A DNA stretch of 64,000 nucleotides from Lentilactobacillus rapi DSM 19907 = JCM 15042 (GCF_001436255.1 NZ_AZEI01000082.1:44023-108022); one strand, 5' to 3'; shown: positions 45,281 through 54,243, counted from the first letter of the stretch. Notes: generated by a model from the letters alone, not told the origin. Made by a program: numbers and translations.

Positions 45281-46195
45281 TTATTTCTGAATCTTCGAAA
45301 CTTCTTCCAAGAACCACTTATTAAATGCTTCCGCGTCAATATCCACACAAACATTGGCATTGGTCTTGCCATCGTGGTAAGCTCCGCGAATGTCACCAAC
45401 CGTTTCACCAATGGCTGGGCCATCTGTGACAATATCGATCCACATTTTCTCCGTCTTAATTGCTTCTGGGTGAAGCAGATAGAAGATTGTGTTGACATCG
45501 TGCATGGCAATCCCCTTGTCGCTATTATCGCCATCATTGATGATGATATCGTGAAGCATCTTGCCAGTTTCGTTCATGGTTTCCAATTTTGCCAATGAAT
45601 CTGGCGTCAATAACGCCTTCATGGTAATGTCCAAACCGACCATCGTGATTGGAATCCCGGAGTTGTACATGATGCGGGCAGCGTCTGGGTCAGTGAAGAC
45701 ATTAAATTCAGCGGCACTGGTCATATTGCCCTTGCCGAGGGAGCCACCCATGGCAACAATCCGTTCAATGTGATCCTTCACTTCAGGATATTCACTGAAT
45801 AGTAAGGCAACGTTGGTGTACGAACCGGTTGGGACCAAGGTGATCTTTTCGTCACTACTCATAATGGCGTCCCGCAAAGCCTCAACGGCACTCACATCAA
45901 GTGGCTTTGGCAAGTCCTCAGGAAAATCATAGCCAGGCATCCCTGATTCACCGTGAATTCTGGCAGCGTCTTCGAATTCTTTGATCAGTGGTTGTTTAGC
46001 ACCGGCAGCGACTGGCACCTGCTTGTTGAAGAACCGGACAATCTTCTGGGCATTCTTGGTCGTCTTGTCAACAGTCACATTGCCGGCAACACTGGTGATC
46101 AATTTCAAATCAATTTGAGGATCATTTAATGCCATCGTTAAAGCAGCGGCATCGTCAATTCCCGGATCAGTATCCATGATAATTTTAATCGTCAT
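45281..46195 (-). CDS. Ribonucleoside hydrolase (IUNH family)
   Basis: A 304-aa enzyme with the calcium-binding N-terminus DTDPGIDDAAA at 8-18, VPTGSYTNVALL near residue 122 and a conserved His in AMHDVN near 240. It hydrolyses nucleosides to base and ribose. Members RihA, RihB and RihC differ in preference; RihC-like broad use is plausible. It closes an operon with a purine permease and a nucleoside transporter, a coherent salvage unit. A partial cre-like TGTAAGCGTTTGAT lies in its leader at 46216-46229, with mismatches at its 3' end. Confidence 0.92.
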   Translation of the reverse strand: MTIKIIMDTDPGIDDAAALTMALNDPQIDLKLITSVAGNVTVDKTTKNAQKIVRFFNKQVPVAAGAKQPLIKEFEDAARIHGESGMPGYDFPEDLPKPLDVSAVEALRDAIMSSDEKITLVPTGSYTNVALLFSEYPEVKDHIERIVAMGGSLGKGNMTSAAEFNVFTDPDAARIMYNSGIPITMVGLDITMKALLTPDSLAKLETMNETGKMLHDIIINDGDNSDKGIAMHDVNTIFYLLHPEAIKTEKMWIDIVTDGPAIGETVGDIRGAYHDGKTNANVCVDIDAEAFNKWFLEEVSKIQK

Positions 46196-46243
46196 TGTTC
46201 AAACTCCTCCTTATATCAAACGCTTACAATTTTTTAGCAACAG

Positions 46244-46274
46244 GAAGCGAACAATCCTGAATCTGTTCGCTTTC
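46244..46274 (-). terminator. Hairpin between permease and hydrolase genes
   Basis: AAGCGAACA pairs with TGTTCGCTT, but there is no long T run, so it may be an attenuating or stabilising hairpin in the operon. Confidence 0.4.
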
Positions 46275-46361
46275 TTTGATAACGATTAATAATGGCAACG
46301 ACATCCTAAACGACAATGTCATTCCCAGTTCTCATGTTAATCTCAAATAACCAAACATGCA

Positions 46362-47675
46362 CTATAGTAATGCACTTAAAATGAGATCACAGAGAAACAA
46401 AGCACCCAAAACATACGTTGGAATCGTCAGTTCATTTTGCCGGCCGGCAGCGATCTTCAATAGTGGATAGGTCACAAACCCAAATGCCAATCCAGTTGAA
46501 ATGCTGGAAGTAAACGGGATAATCACCACAATCAGGAATGCGGGGAACCAATCTGAAAAGTCGAACATGTTAATCCGGCTGAGTTGGTTCATCATCAACG
46601 CACCCGTGATGATAATGACGGGTGAAATGGCCGCCTGAGGTACAAATGACAGTAATGGGATAAAGAACAGCGATAAGCCAAACATCACGCCAGTCACGAT
46701 CGCAGTTAGCCCAGTCCGGCCACCGCTTTCGATGGCAGAAGCACTTTCGGCAGCGGCAACCGTTGGACTGGTTCCAAGAATGCCGGAAAGAAAGCTGGTC
46801 ACTGAACTGGCCTCAAACGCTTTTTTGAATTTCTTAGGGTTGGGCATAATGCCTTCCAGCAACCCCATCGATTCAAACACCAAAATCATGGTCATGGAGA
46901 ATACCGCCAAAATAAACGGAATGCTGAAAGCCTGACTAAAGTCGCCCTTGGCAAGCACGTTCGTGTATTTGGTAATATCACCGATGCCAACAGATGGCGA
47001 AGCTTGATCCTTAATGCCAAATAAGATCCCCACAATCGAAGTGACCAGAATCCCAATGAAGAAGCCCCCGGTGATGTTGCGCACAAATAAGAACAAGGTA
47101 ATCAACAGGCCAAAGATTGCCAGCAAAGTTGCCGGATTCGTGAGATTTCCCAGTGCCAGAATGGAATTTTTACCCTGCTGAATCAACTGCGCTTTTTCAA
47201 GCCCAATTTCCACCAGAAATAACCCAATTCCAGCTGTAATCCCTGCTTTAAGCGTCTCCGGGATTCCCTTAGCCAGCACAACGCTGAGCTTGGTAAAGGC
47301 AACGATCACATAGATCACACTTGAGACAATTGAGATCGCTAAGGCTTCCTGCCATGACAACCCCATTGCGACAACAATCGTGTAGGTGAAGAAGGCGTTA
47401 ACCCCCATTCCCGGTGTCAAAATGACTGGTGCGTTCGCCCAGAATCCCATGATTAAACATCCGATCAGAGAAGAAATGATAGTCGCAAACACGCTCAGGT
47501 CAACCGGGATCCCAGCATCTTTTAAAATAACCGGATTCACAATAATAATGTAAGATATGGCGAAAAATCCGGTAATTCCAGCAATGATCTCTCGTTTAAT
47601 GAGTGCTTTATCTTTTATAGCCTCACGAAGCCGCAGCTTGTTGGCTACGGCTTCAGCTTGTTGCTTTTTATCCAA
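46362..47675 (-). CDS. pbuG: NCS2-type purine permease (AzgA/PbuG-like)
   Basis: A 437-aa polytopic protein with GMGVNAFFTYT near residue 90 and AAAESASAIESGGRTGLTA near 310, signatures of the AzgA/PbuG branch that imports adenine, guanine or hypoxanthine with protons. It lies 30 bp after the nucleoside transporter gene. Confidence 0.92.
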   Translation of the reverse strand: MDKKQQAEAVANKLRLREAIKDKALIKREIIAGITGFFAISYIIIVNPVILKDAGIPVDLSVFATIISSLIGCLIMGFWANAPVILTPGMGVNAFFTYTIVVAMGLSWQEALAISIVSSVIYVIVAFTKLSVVLAKGIPETLKAGITAGIGLFLVEIGLEKAQLIQQGKNSILALGNLTNPATLLAIFGLLITLFLFVRNITGGFFIGILVTSIVGILFGIKDQASPSVGIGDITKYTNVLAKGDFSQAFSIPFILAVFSMTMILVFESMGLLEGIMPNPKKFKKAFEASSVTSFLSGILGTSPTVAAAESASAIESGGRTGLTAIVTGVMFGLSLFFIPLLSFVPQAAISPVIIITGALMMNQLSRINMFDFSDWFPAFLIVVIIPFTSSISTGLAFGFVTYPLLKIAAGRQNELTIPTYVLGALFLCDLILSALL

Positions 47676-47705
47676 AAATAAAACCTAACTTTCTAACTTT
47701 CGATA

Positions 47706-48983
47706 TTACCAAACAAATAATCCAACGATACCAGCTGACATCAGCGATACCAAGATACCTGAAAGTAACATTGTCAAAACGTTCTTACTGATCAAATCAT
47801 TCTTTTCCTTGTCAACCAAGCCTTTGAAGGCACCGATAATCATACCAGTGGTTGAGAAGTTGGCAAATGAAGTGATGAAAACAGTCAATTGAGCTTGATA
47901 GTGAGCTGGGAAGATGCTGAGGTTGTTGATTGTCCCGGCAATCTTACCCATAACAACGAATTCGTTGGTAACCAACTTCATTCCCATGAATTGAGCAAAT
48001 TGGAAGGCTTGGCTGACATCGAGTCCCATTAACCATGCAAATGGGAACATGATGATTCCTAAGATGTGTTCCAATGATAACCATGGATTGAAGAGGGCCA
48101 AAATCTTATCAATCAAGGCAGCTAAAGCAACAAAGGCGATAACGTTAGCAGCAATGATTAAGATCAAACGGCCGGCACCAAGGATTGAATCACCCAAGAA
48201 TGAGAAGTATGTTTCCCGTTTGCCGTTGGCTTGAACGTCGCCAGCTTCAACAGCTGCTTCACTCGTGCCACTACCACCCATTTTAGCGATAGTATCTTCT
48301 TCAGGAGTGACTTTAACGGGGTTCAAAATACTTGTAATAATCAAGGCGTTTAACACGTTCAATGGAATCGCGGTCAAAACGTATTGACCAGGAACCATTT
48401 GGGTATAAGCACCAATGATTGAAGCCGTAACACATGACATTGACATCATGGCCAAAGTCAAGTTACGCTTTGCGGACATTTGCTTTAATTGAAGTGATGA
48501 AACGGCAAGTGCCTCAGTGTTACCAAGGAACATCATTTCAACGGCGAAGAATGATTCAAACTTAGGAGCGCCGGTAATGAATGAAAGTCCTCGGCCAACC
48601 CACTTGATGATCCAAGGCAAGACACCTATGTATGTCAAGGTATCAAACAATGGGACAATCATCAAGATTGGCAGTAACGCACTGGTGACAAAGTTCATTG
48701 ATTTAGCAGTTCCACCGTACTGAGTGGTTACCCAGTTAGGCAGCGCAAAATTGATCCCTTGATAAGCAACTTGGACCAGCCAGTTAAATCCATCGGCTGC
48801 GGCCTTAACGGCATCACGGCCCCAAGCAAAACTCGTCAAGATCCAGGCTAAGACAAGGTTAATCACTAACACAACAGCTACAGAACGCCAGTTAATACTT
48901 TTCTTGGCATTTGAAAATAATAACGCGATTCCAAGGTAGACAACAATACCAAGAACGTTAACCAGCAAATAGGTTAATTGCAT
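47706..48983 (-). CDS. nupC: CNT-family nucleoside transporter (NupC-like)
   Basis: A 425-aa protein with the concentrative nucleoside transporter signatures MVPGQYVLTAIPLNVLNALI and the ending TNEFVVMGKI to FANFSTTGMIIGAFKGL. It imports nucleosides coupled to protons or sodium, feeding the hydrolase downstream. It follows the phosphopentomutase-like gene by 122 bp. Confidence 0.93.
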   Translation of the reverse strand: MQLTYLLVNVLGIVVYLGIALLFSNAKKSINWRSVAVVLVINLVLAWILTSFAWGRDAVKAAADGFNWLVQVAYQGINFALPNWVTTQYGGTAKSMNFVTSALLPILMIVPLFDTLTYIGVLPWIIKWVGRGLSFITGAPKFESFFAVEMMFLGNTEALAVSSLQLKQMSAKRNLTLAMMSMSCVTASIIGAYTQMVPGQYVLTAIPLNVLNALIITSILNPVKVTPEEDTIAKMGGSGTSEAAVEAGDVQANGKRETYFSFLGDSILGAGRLILIIAANVIAFVALAALIDKILALFNPWLSLEHILGIIMFPFAWLMGLDVSQAFQFAQFMGMKLVTNEFVVMGKIAGTINNLSIFPAHYQAQLTVFITSFANFSTTGMIIGAFKGLVDKEKNDLISKNVLTMLLSGILVSLMSAGIVGLFVW

Positions 48984-49105
48984 ATTCTTAAATCCTCTTT
49001 TCTGAATTTATAAACAAAAATGGCTAGAAACAAAAGCTGACGACTATCCTCCTTATAAGACGAAATTGGTTTTAAAGTTTAAACCCAAAATAATCATACG
49101 ATGAA

Positions 49106-49942
49106 CTATGCCAGTTCACCAAGAAAACTGCTTCTAAGAAACTTCGGCGAAGCACCAAGATGGAAAATGTCAGCGATTGTTGCGGCCACATCGGCAAATG
49201 AACGCCGAATGCCCAGTGATTTCCCATCAGGATTAGATGGTACGTATGCAATCAGCGGCAGATATTCTCGCGTCGGGGTGGTACTGAACGTCGGATCGTT
49301 GGCATACGAGGACGTGACCAGCAGTAGATCCGTTGAATGCAGTTCGTTGATCAGCTCGGCGAGTTGTTGGTCCATGTAGCGCAACGATTTGGCACAGCCT
49401 TCGATATCGGCTTGCCGGCAGCACTCCTGAATCCCTAATGTCCGCATGTAGATCAAGCCGCTTCCTGAGCTGCTGGCCTGCTGATGCAATTCTCTAAATG
49501 CCCGAACGTCACTATTCGCAGGGAGAATCGTCGCTAAATCTTGGTTAAATATGTAGCTGTCGTAATTACTGATGACGATTGATTTGTTAATCCCCTTGCC
49601 GTTATAAACGACCGAGTCAATAGAGCTGGTAATTCTAACATCAGATTGGTAGTCGAACATTTCCCGCAAGCCAGAGTTGAAGTCGGACCCTTTACTTGCC
49701 ATTTGAACTTTGCCAAAGTAGCCAATCGGCACGTCCACGGGGGCAATCCCAAGGATCGGATCACCAAAACGAATATTCCCCAAGCCTAATTTGCTCAGGG
49801 TTGGTAACTTAAAGTGACCCCCCACTTTATTGGCAATGTGGCCAAGCATATCGGCACCAACTGAATTAAATTCATTGGCGTCCTTGGCCTCACCGACACC
49901 AAGCGCTGATAGATCGACAACAATAACCCGCCGAAAATCCAT
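49106..49942 (-). CDS. Phosphopentomutase-like pseudoenzyme (DeoB family)
   Basis: A 278-aa protein clearly related to phosphopentomutase: it keeps GVGEAKDANEF, VGADMLGHIA, KLGLGNI, YFGKVQMAS and the C-terminal TREYLPLIAY and FADVAATIAD. Yet it is about 115 residues shorter than DeoB, and the catalytic positions are gone: the TGHWE phospho-threonine motif is replaced by FNSGLRE, ADHGNDP by SYANDP, the DFDxLYGHR metal motif by RTLGIQE, and DHTREY by TPTREY. Only the first Asp (VVDLSA) remains. It cannot be an ordinary mutase; it may sense or bind a nucleoside phosphate. ATG 49942 has AAAGG 8 nt before it. It leads the nucleoside operon. Confidence 0.85.
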   Translation of the reverse strand: MDFRRVIVVDLSALGVGEAKDANEFNSVGADMLGHIANKVGGHFKLPTLSKLGLGNIRFGDPILGIAPVDVPIGYFGKVQMASKGSDFNSGLREMFDYQSDVRITSSIDSVVYNGKGINKSIVISNYDSYIFNQDLATILPANSDVRAFRELHQQASSSGSGLIYMRTLGIQECCRQADIEGCAKSLRYMDQQLAELINELHSTDLLLVTSSYANDPTFSTTPTREYLPLIAYVPSNPDGKSLGIRRSFADVAATIADIFHLGASPKFLRSSFLGELA

Positions 49943-49996
49943 AGAATTCACCTTTTCCCCGTTTCGATTTCCAAATGTGAAATAGTTCTACTGAAT

Positions 49997-50025
49997 AGAA
50001 TACCCAATTAAACGAACATTGTAAA
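49997..50025 (-). promoter_or_regulatory. Nucleoside-operon promoter with PurBox-like core
   Basis: TTTACA (50020-50025) and TATTCT (49997-50002), spacing 17 bp. CGAACATT at 50013-50020 in the spacer matches the PurBox core and parallels guaB. Confidence 0.55.
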
Positions 50026-50463
50026 TTGAAATGGCCAGAAATAATGGCAGGTAATACCTTTTACTTTTCTGATTGCGCTTTCATTATAGCAAAGATCCTT
50101 CGCCCCCACAATAAAGAAGTTTAAAATTGTGAAATAAGTTCACACTGTTAACGATTTAAAGTCTAATGTGGCACGGGGTGTTCGATGTCGCTCCAGCCTC
50201 ACAATTCAGGAAATTCACATGGTTGAACGATTGTTAAGATAGGTGGTGAACATTTGTTAAGGTATTTGTCGGCTATGTCATTTAGGTTATTCAAACAAAG
50301 ATATCGGATTTTGGGTGAAATTTTGAACCCACTTGCTAAGTAGATTGACTGACTTTTCGAGGAATTTGATTTTGGCATGGTTAGTGTGATAATGGGCTCC
50401 GACGGCCCCGATCCCTGTGACATCAGGACTGCTCCTCCAAATAGAAACTGGAACATCGGCACT

Positions 50464-50700
50464 TGGCTGCATTGAGTCGGACTGATCCGCAAAGCAGGAA
50501 TCTGCATGTAAACCCTTGGCTACATAGAATAATGATGCTCCGCAAAGCAGGAATCAACACGTAAGCCCTTGGCTACATAGAGTAATGATGCTCCGCAAAG
50601 CAGGAATCTGCGTGTAAGCACCTCGAACAGAAATTCCCAAAACCGGAATTTTTGTTCGAGGAGACTTACACTCCGATTCCTAACCGCTTTGCTGCGCATA
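50464..50700 (-). repeat. F1 repeat with tandem 52-bp half-copies
   Basis: One full minus-orientation copy (about 50588-50700; stems CAAAGC/GCTTTG, AGGAATC/GATTCCT, GTGTAAG/CTTACAC, TCGAAC/GTTCGA), next to tandem right-half copies at a 52-bp period (about 50464-50517 and 50518-50569), each with CCGCAAAGCAGGAATC. A further fragment AGGACTGCTCCTCCAA is at about 50427. Confidence 0.85.
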
Positions 50701-50706
50701 GGCCAT

Positions 50707-50757
50707 AAAAAAATAGGATTTAAACTCGTTCTAACATGCTACGAGCTTAAATCCTAT
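50707..50757 (-). terminator. Strong terminator on the minus strand
   Basis: ATAGGATTTAA pairs with TTAAATCCTAT, extended by GCTCGT/ACGAGT, followed by a run of seven T on the minus strand. The gene-free stretch above it suggests a non-coding transcript ending here. Confidence 0.8.
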
Positions 50758-51377
50758 GTGGAAGGGATTATCGGGGTTAATACCCACTTCATAAATAATT
50801 TAATGTTTTATCGCCTCAATTTAACTAATTGTTGACCCATCTGCCGCAAACTTTAATCACGTTTCTTAATTTACTTTTGATAAATTTGCCGTGCGATCAA
50901 CGAATGGTTCTTCGTGAAACTAATTGGTATCAACTTGATATCTCATCAATTTGACTGCGGAACCATCTGGCTTACTACAAGCGACCTCTTTAATGTTAAT
51001 CTAATTCAATTACTCCAACAGGTATTAATAGTGAGCCTTCAGGTTGCATAAACATTTGAAACCAAACTTATTATATTCAAACACTTAATCACCTGAATTA
51101 ATTTTGTTATTTTAACTCTTAAACATTTGAAACTCTCTTGAGACTTATGAAACATTATGATTCAAATACATGGTGCTTGATACTTTATACTTAAACTTTC
51201 ATGTTCCTAAATACTTCTTGAAACTTTCAAACTCTAACACTTAAAATAATCATCCGTCATTTCAAACTGTGAAACATTTGAAAATAATCTAGTTACATTC
51301 CAACATATTAATCTTTGGATCAGAGAACATTCAAAGTAGGTGAAACCCCTATGCTTCGAACTTCCTTTCCCTTCCTT
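50707..51377 (-). ncRNA. Possible non-coding transcript of about 670 nt
   Basis: Between an extended -10 promoter (51384-51411) and a strong terminator (50707-50757) on the minus strand lie about 670 AT-rich bases with stops in every frame. A 66-codon frame begins upstream of the promoter and is not supported. AAACATTTGAAA occurs three times (51050, 51121, 51272) along with variants. Some reading fragments, such as KPDGSAVKLMRYQVD, look like decayed coding sequence. It may be a regulatory RNA or the remnant of a gene that keeps its promoter and terminator. Confidence 0.4.
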
Positions 51378-51383
51378 GACTAT

Positions 51384-51411
51384 ATAATACCATATCTGGA
51401 AGCGTTTGCAA
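51384..51411 (-). promoter_or_regulatory. Extended -10 promoter with cre-like site
   Basis: Minus-strand TTGCAA (51406-51411) and TATTAT (51384-51389), 16 bp apart, with TG one base before the -10 box. TGGAAGCGTTTGCA at 51397-51410 resembles cre with two mismatches and covers the -35 box. Confidence 0.5.
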
Positions 51412-51472
51412 GGATTAGTTCTCAACTTTTTCATTTTGTTTAAATGGGGGGCAGATTGGGGGCTACTAGCTC

Positions 51473-51527
51473 AAAAAAGGCCCGTCATTAGGCATCCTCA
51501 GATTCAGGATTCCCAACGATGGGTCTT
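51473..51527 (-). terminator. Terminator after the Ser/Asp-rich surface protein
   Basis: On the minus strand GACCCATCGTT pairs with AATGACGGGCC around an inner ATCCT/AGGAT stem, followed by six T. Confidence 0.7.
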
Positions 51528-51583
51528 CATATCACGTTATTTAACCGTTTGGCTGGAAAAAATGCCTTCCGACCAATTATAGA

Positions 51584-52732
51584 CTACTTAAACAAGAATT
51601 TGAGTGGATCAAACACGAAGAATGACAATCCGGCCAGCCCGATCACAGCAACTGTCGCAATGATTGGCCACATATCAGAAACACTGGTCTTGTCATGCAT
51701 CAGATACTTCACATGCGAGACTGGGGTCGTGATTGTGACCTTATCCCCATTGATGGGTGTTAATCTACCGGCGTTCACTTTTTTATTACTGAGCGTCTTG
51801 TAGAATGACTTGCTGAAAGTATCGAATGTGACCAGCTTGGTCTTACTCTTCGTCTTGCTGCTGCCATCGCTTTCAACCACCACTTCAGCAAAGTTTGCTT
51901 TCGCCAAGTCCTTGCTCGTGACTGGTTTCTTAATCTTTGATTTGTTGGCTGGAAACTGGCTCTGATCAGTTGAAACAACAGCCGTTCCGGTTAAAGGAGT
52001 CGCCGTCACCGAACTTGATGACTGGGTGTTGGTTGTCGAACTCGACTTGCCAGCGTCTGGCTGGTCATTTGGGAGCACGCCATCAATGATTGTCTTCAAA
52101 ACGTCATCAACCGTACTGCCCTCTGTTGTGGTTCCTTGCTTGCCAATGCCAATCATTGCTTGAGAAACAGGCGCCTTGGTAGAATTACTGGTCTTACCAG
52201 TAGATTTGGTATCATCATCCGTGGCATCGTTATCGCTATCTGCATCGTTGGTTGTATCAGTGCTGGCCGTATCCTTTGAAGCGGGATCTTCCTGCTTGGC
52301 CGCAGTGTCTTTAGCACTTGTATCGGAGCTGGTCGTCGATTCTTTTTGATCTGTTGCAGCCCCAGTATCGGCCTTCGAATCTGACGAATCAGTTGACGTG
52401 TCACTTGAACTATTACTGTCAGATGGGCTTGAATCTTTGCTGTCTGAACTATTATCGCTACTACTATTCTGATTGCTGGATGAATCATCTGTCGGCTTGA
52501 CTTGATTATTGTCGGCATTTTTATATGAAACCGAATCATCCGCTTTTGAATCATGAACTGTATCTGCTGCACTACTGCTACTGGCTTCGGTTTTGACCTC
52601 AGTCTGAACAGTTGCTTTTTGACTTGTATCCTGCGGCGTTACGTCCGCTTTCCCCTGGATACCAAGTCCGAACATTGCCAATGCAAACGATGCTGCATAA
52701 AGTGGCAATCGGCTCTTAAGGTTATTCCTCAT
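51584..52732 (-). CDS. Ser/Asp-rich surface protein with C-terminal membrane anchor
   Basis: A 382-aa exported protein: signal peptide (to about residue 29, ending IQGKADV), then about 160 residues almost only of Ser, Asp, Thr, Ala and Lys (from about 35 to 200), a folded region of about 120, and one membrane helix near the end (IIATVAVIGLAGLSFFVF) with a short positive tail. The acidic stalk is like those of Sdr proteins, but there is no LPXTG motif, so the anchor is the helix. Function unknown; the stalk may display the C-terminal part or interact with the S-layer. Confidence 0.75.
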   Translation of the reverse strand: MRNNLKSRLPLYAASFALAMFGLGIQGKADVTPQDTSQKATVQTEVKTEASSSSAADTVHDSKADDSVSYKNADNNQVKPTDDSSSNQNSSSDNSSDSKDSSPSDSNSSSDTSTDSSDSKADTGAATDQKESTTSSDTSAKDTAAKQEDPASKDTASTDTTNDADSDNDATDDDTKSTGKTSNSTKAPVSQAMIGIGKQGTTTEGSTVDDVLKTIIDGVLPNDQPDAGKSSSTTNTQSSSSVTATPLTGTAVVSTDQSQFPANKSKIKKPVTSKDLAKANFAEVVVESDGSSKTKSKTKLVTFDTFSKSFYKTLSNKKVNAGRLTPINGDKVTITTPVSHVKYLMHDKTSVSDMWPIIATVAVIGLAGLSFFVFDPLKFLFK

Positions 52733-52913
52733 AATATTGTTATCCCCTGACTTGGGTGCATTCTAAATATATTTAAAAATGTATAATCTTATGGTAAGGT
52801 ACTTTAGGCGTTTTGGCAAGTTGGTTATGTATTTATCACCATTGTGTAAATCTCTCGTAATATATCAATGTTATATTTAGACTTGATTGAAATCATTCTG
52901 AGGAGATAATAGT

Positions 52914-54119
52914 ATGCATAAAAATTTCTACATAGTCGCAGCACTTGCTGCATCATTGGGGATGGCTGGGTTAACAACCACTCAAGCTGCAACTACCAAG
53001 ACCACAACAACGACGAGTACTTCAACTAAGACAACCAGTTCCAAAACAACTAAAGATAAGGAACAAGAAGCTGTCAAGCCGGCATCGGTTATCAACACAA
53101 CCGACCTTTCCGATGAACCAATGCCTTATCACATGAAGAAAGGCTACATCTATTCGGATTCCGGCCTCACCAAAACGTTGGGATCTGCCAAAGATTTTGC
53201 CAATGTCACCTTCTATGCTTACAAAAAGGTTACAATTGACCGATCAGCTCAAGGTAGCGGCAATTCCGTTTTCTACTATGTCAGAAGCGGCAGCGGCAAA
53301 CAAACCGGTTACATTTGGCACGGTAACCTAGAAGGCATCGCGGAAGGAACCTTTAATATCGCAATGAAAAACAGCAATTATTTCAAATCAAATAAGATCA
53401 TTACGATGGGCGATTCAATTACTTGCGGGTACGATGGCTACCAGACCCTTGACAATATGGGCTACCCAACTTGGTTATCCCGTTATTTAAATGCCAAGGT
53501 GACCAACGTTGGTTATAATGGTGCTTTCTTGTCTCAAGGCGACGGTAACGTTGAAACTCCCGGCGACTTGAACACGGTTGTCAACGAACACAATTTCAAA
53601 AATTACAACGTTGCAACCATCGCATACGGCACTAATGATTATGGTCATTCAACCAATTCATTGGATGACATCAAGACCCAGCTCAACAATGATATTAAAA
53701 AGATGAAGTCAGATAACAAGAACCTGATTATTTACGGCATCTTACCACTGACCCGTTATGACAGCAATGTCAACTCGGATGAGGTACCTGGTCAAGGCGG
53801 TTACACCATGAATCAGTTGCGGGATGCGGAAGCTGAAGTCTTCAAGGACAACAACATCCCTTACCTCGACTGGCGAAATGATACCAAGCCAATCATCACC
53901 GATGCCAACCATATCGACCGCTTCAATGATGGCCGTCTGCATCCAAACCCAATGACTTATCAATTGATGGGACGCGAAATTGCGCAGTTCATGATCAAAA
54001 ATTACCCAAAGGATATGATCAAGTCAACGAGCAAAACGTCAACTACTAAAAAAACAACCACCTCAAAGACGACTGCTAAGAAGACAACGGCAAAAACCAG
54101 CAGTATTTATCGTTACTAA
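52914..54119 (+). CDS. Secreted SGNH/GDSL hydrolase with SH3-like domain
   Basis: A 401-aa exported protein: signal peptide to about residue 26, Thr/Lys linker, an SH3-like wall module (about 70-140, GYIYSDSGLTKTLG to TGYIWHGNLEG), then an SGNH hydrolase domain with GDSIT at 166-170 (nucleophile Ser168), GTND at 239-242 and Asp339/His343 in DGRLHPNP. A Lys/Thr tail ends the protein. Such enzymes are esterases, often deacetylating wall or extracellular polysaccharides. The basic tails may bind the wall. The specific substrate is unknown. Confidence 0.88.
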   Translation: MHKNFYIVAALAASLGMAGLTTTQAATTKTTTTTSTSTKTTSSKTTKDKEQEAVKPASVINTTDLSDEPMPYHMKKGYIYSDSGLTKTLGSAKDFANVTFYAYKKVTIDRSAQGSGNSVFYYVRSGSGKQTGYIWHGNLEGIAEGTFNIAMKNSNYFKSNKIITMGDSITCGYDGYQTLDNMGYPTWLSRYLNAKVTNVGYNGAFLSQGDGNVETPGDLNTVVNEHNFKNYNVATIAYGTNDYGHSTNSLDDIKTQLNNDIKKMKSDNKNLIIYGILPLTRYDSNVNSDEVPGQGGYTMNQLRDAEAEVFKDNNIPYLDWRNDTKPIITDANHIDRFNDGRLHPNPMTYQLMGREIAQFMIKNYPKDMIKSTSKTSTTKKTTTSKTTAKKTTAKTSSIYRY

Positions 54120-54136
54120 ACTTAGCATTAATGAAT

Positions 54137-54243
54137 GACAAACGGTTGATTCCCGCCATTTAAGTTAAAAAAGCAATGCATTCCGAAACCTGAATGCATT
54201 GCTTTTTTAACTTAAACGCTGGGATCAAATCGCCGTTTGTCCC
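54137..54243 (+). repeat. F2 palindromic repeat (best-paired copy)
   Basis: GACAAACGG at the left pairs with CCGTTTGTC at the right, then GATnCCC/GGGATC, TTTAAGTTAAAAAAGCAATG with its complement, and a GAATGC core. The full 107 bp form one nearly perfect palindrome. It lies 18 bp after the SGNH gene. Confidence 0.8.

Noticed and set aside
50199..50507. A 102-codon minus frame in the gene-poor stretch
   Set aside because: No start or ribosome site, its beginning lies in an F1 fragment, and no known domain is visible. Kept only as a possible remnant.
51234..51434. A 66-codon minus frame near 51.4 kb
   Set aside because: It begins upstream of the only good promoter, has no ribosome site and no known similarity.
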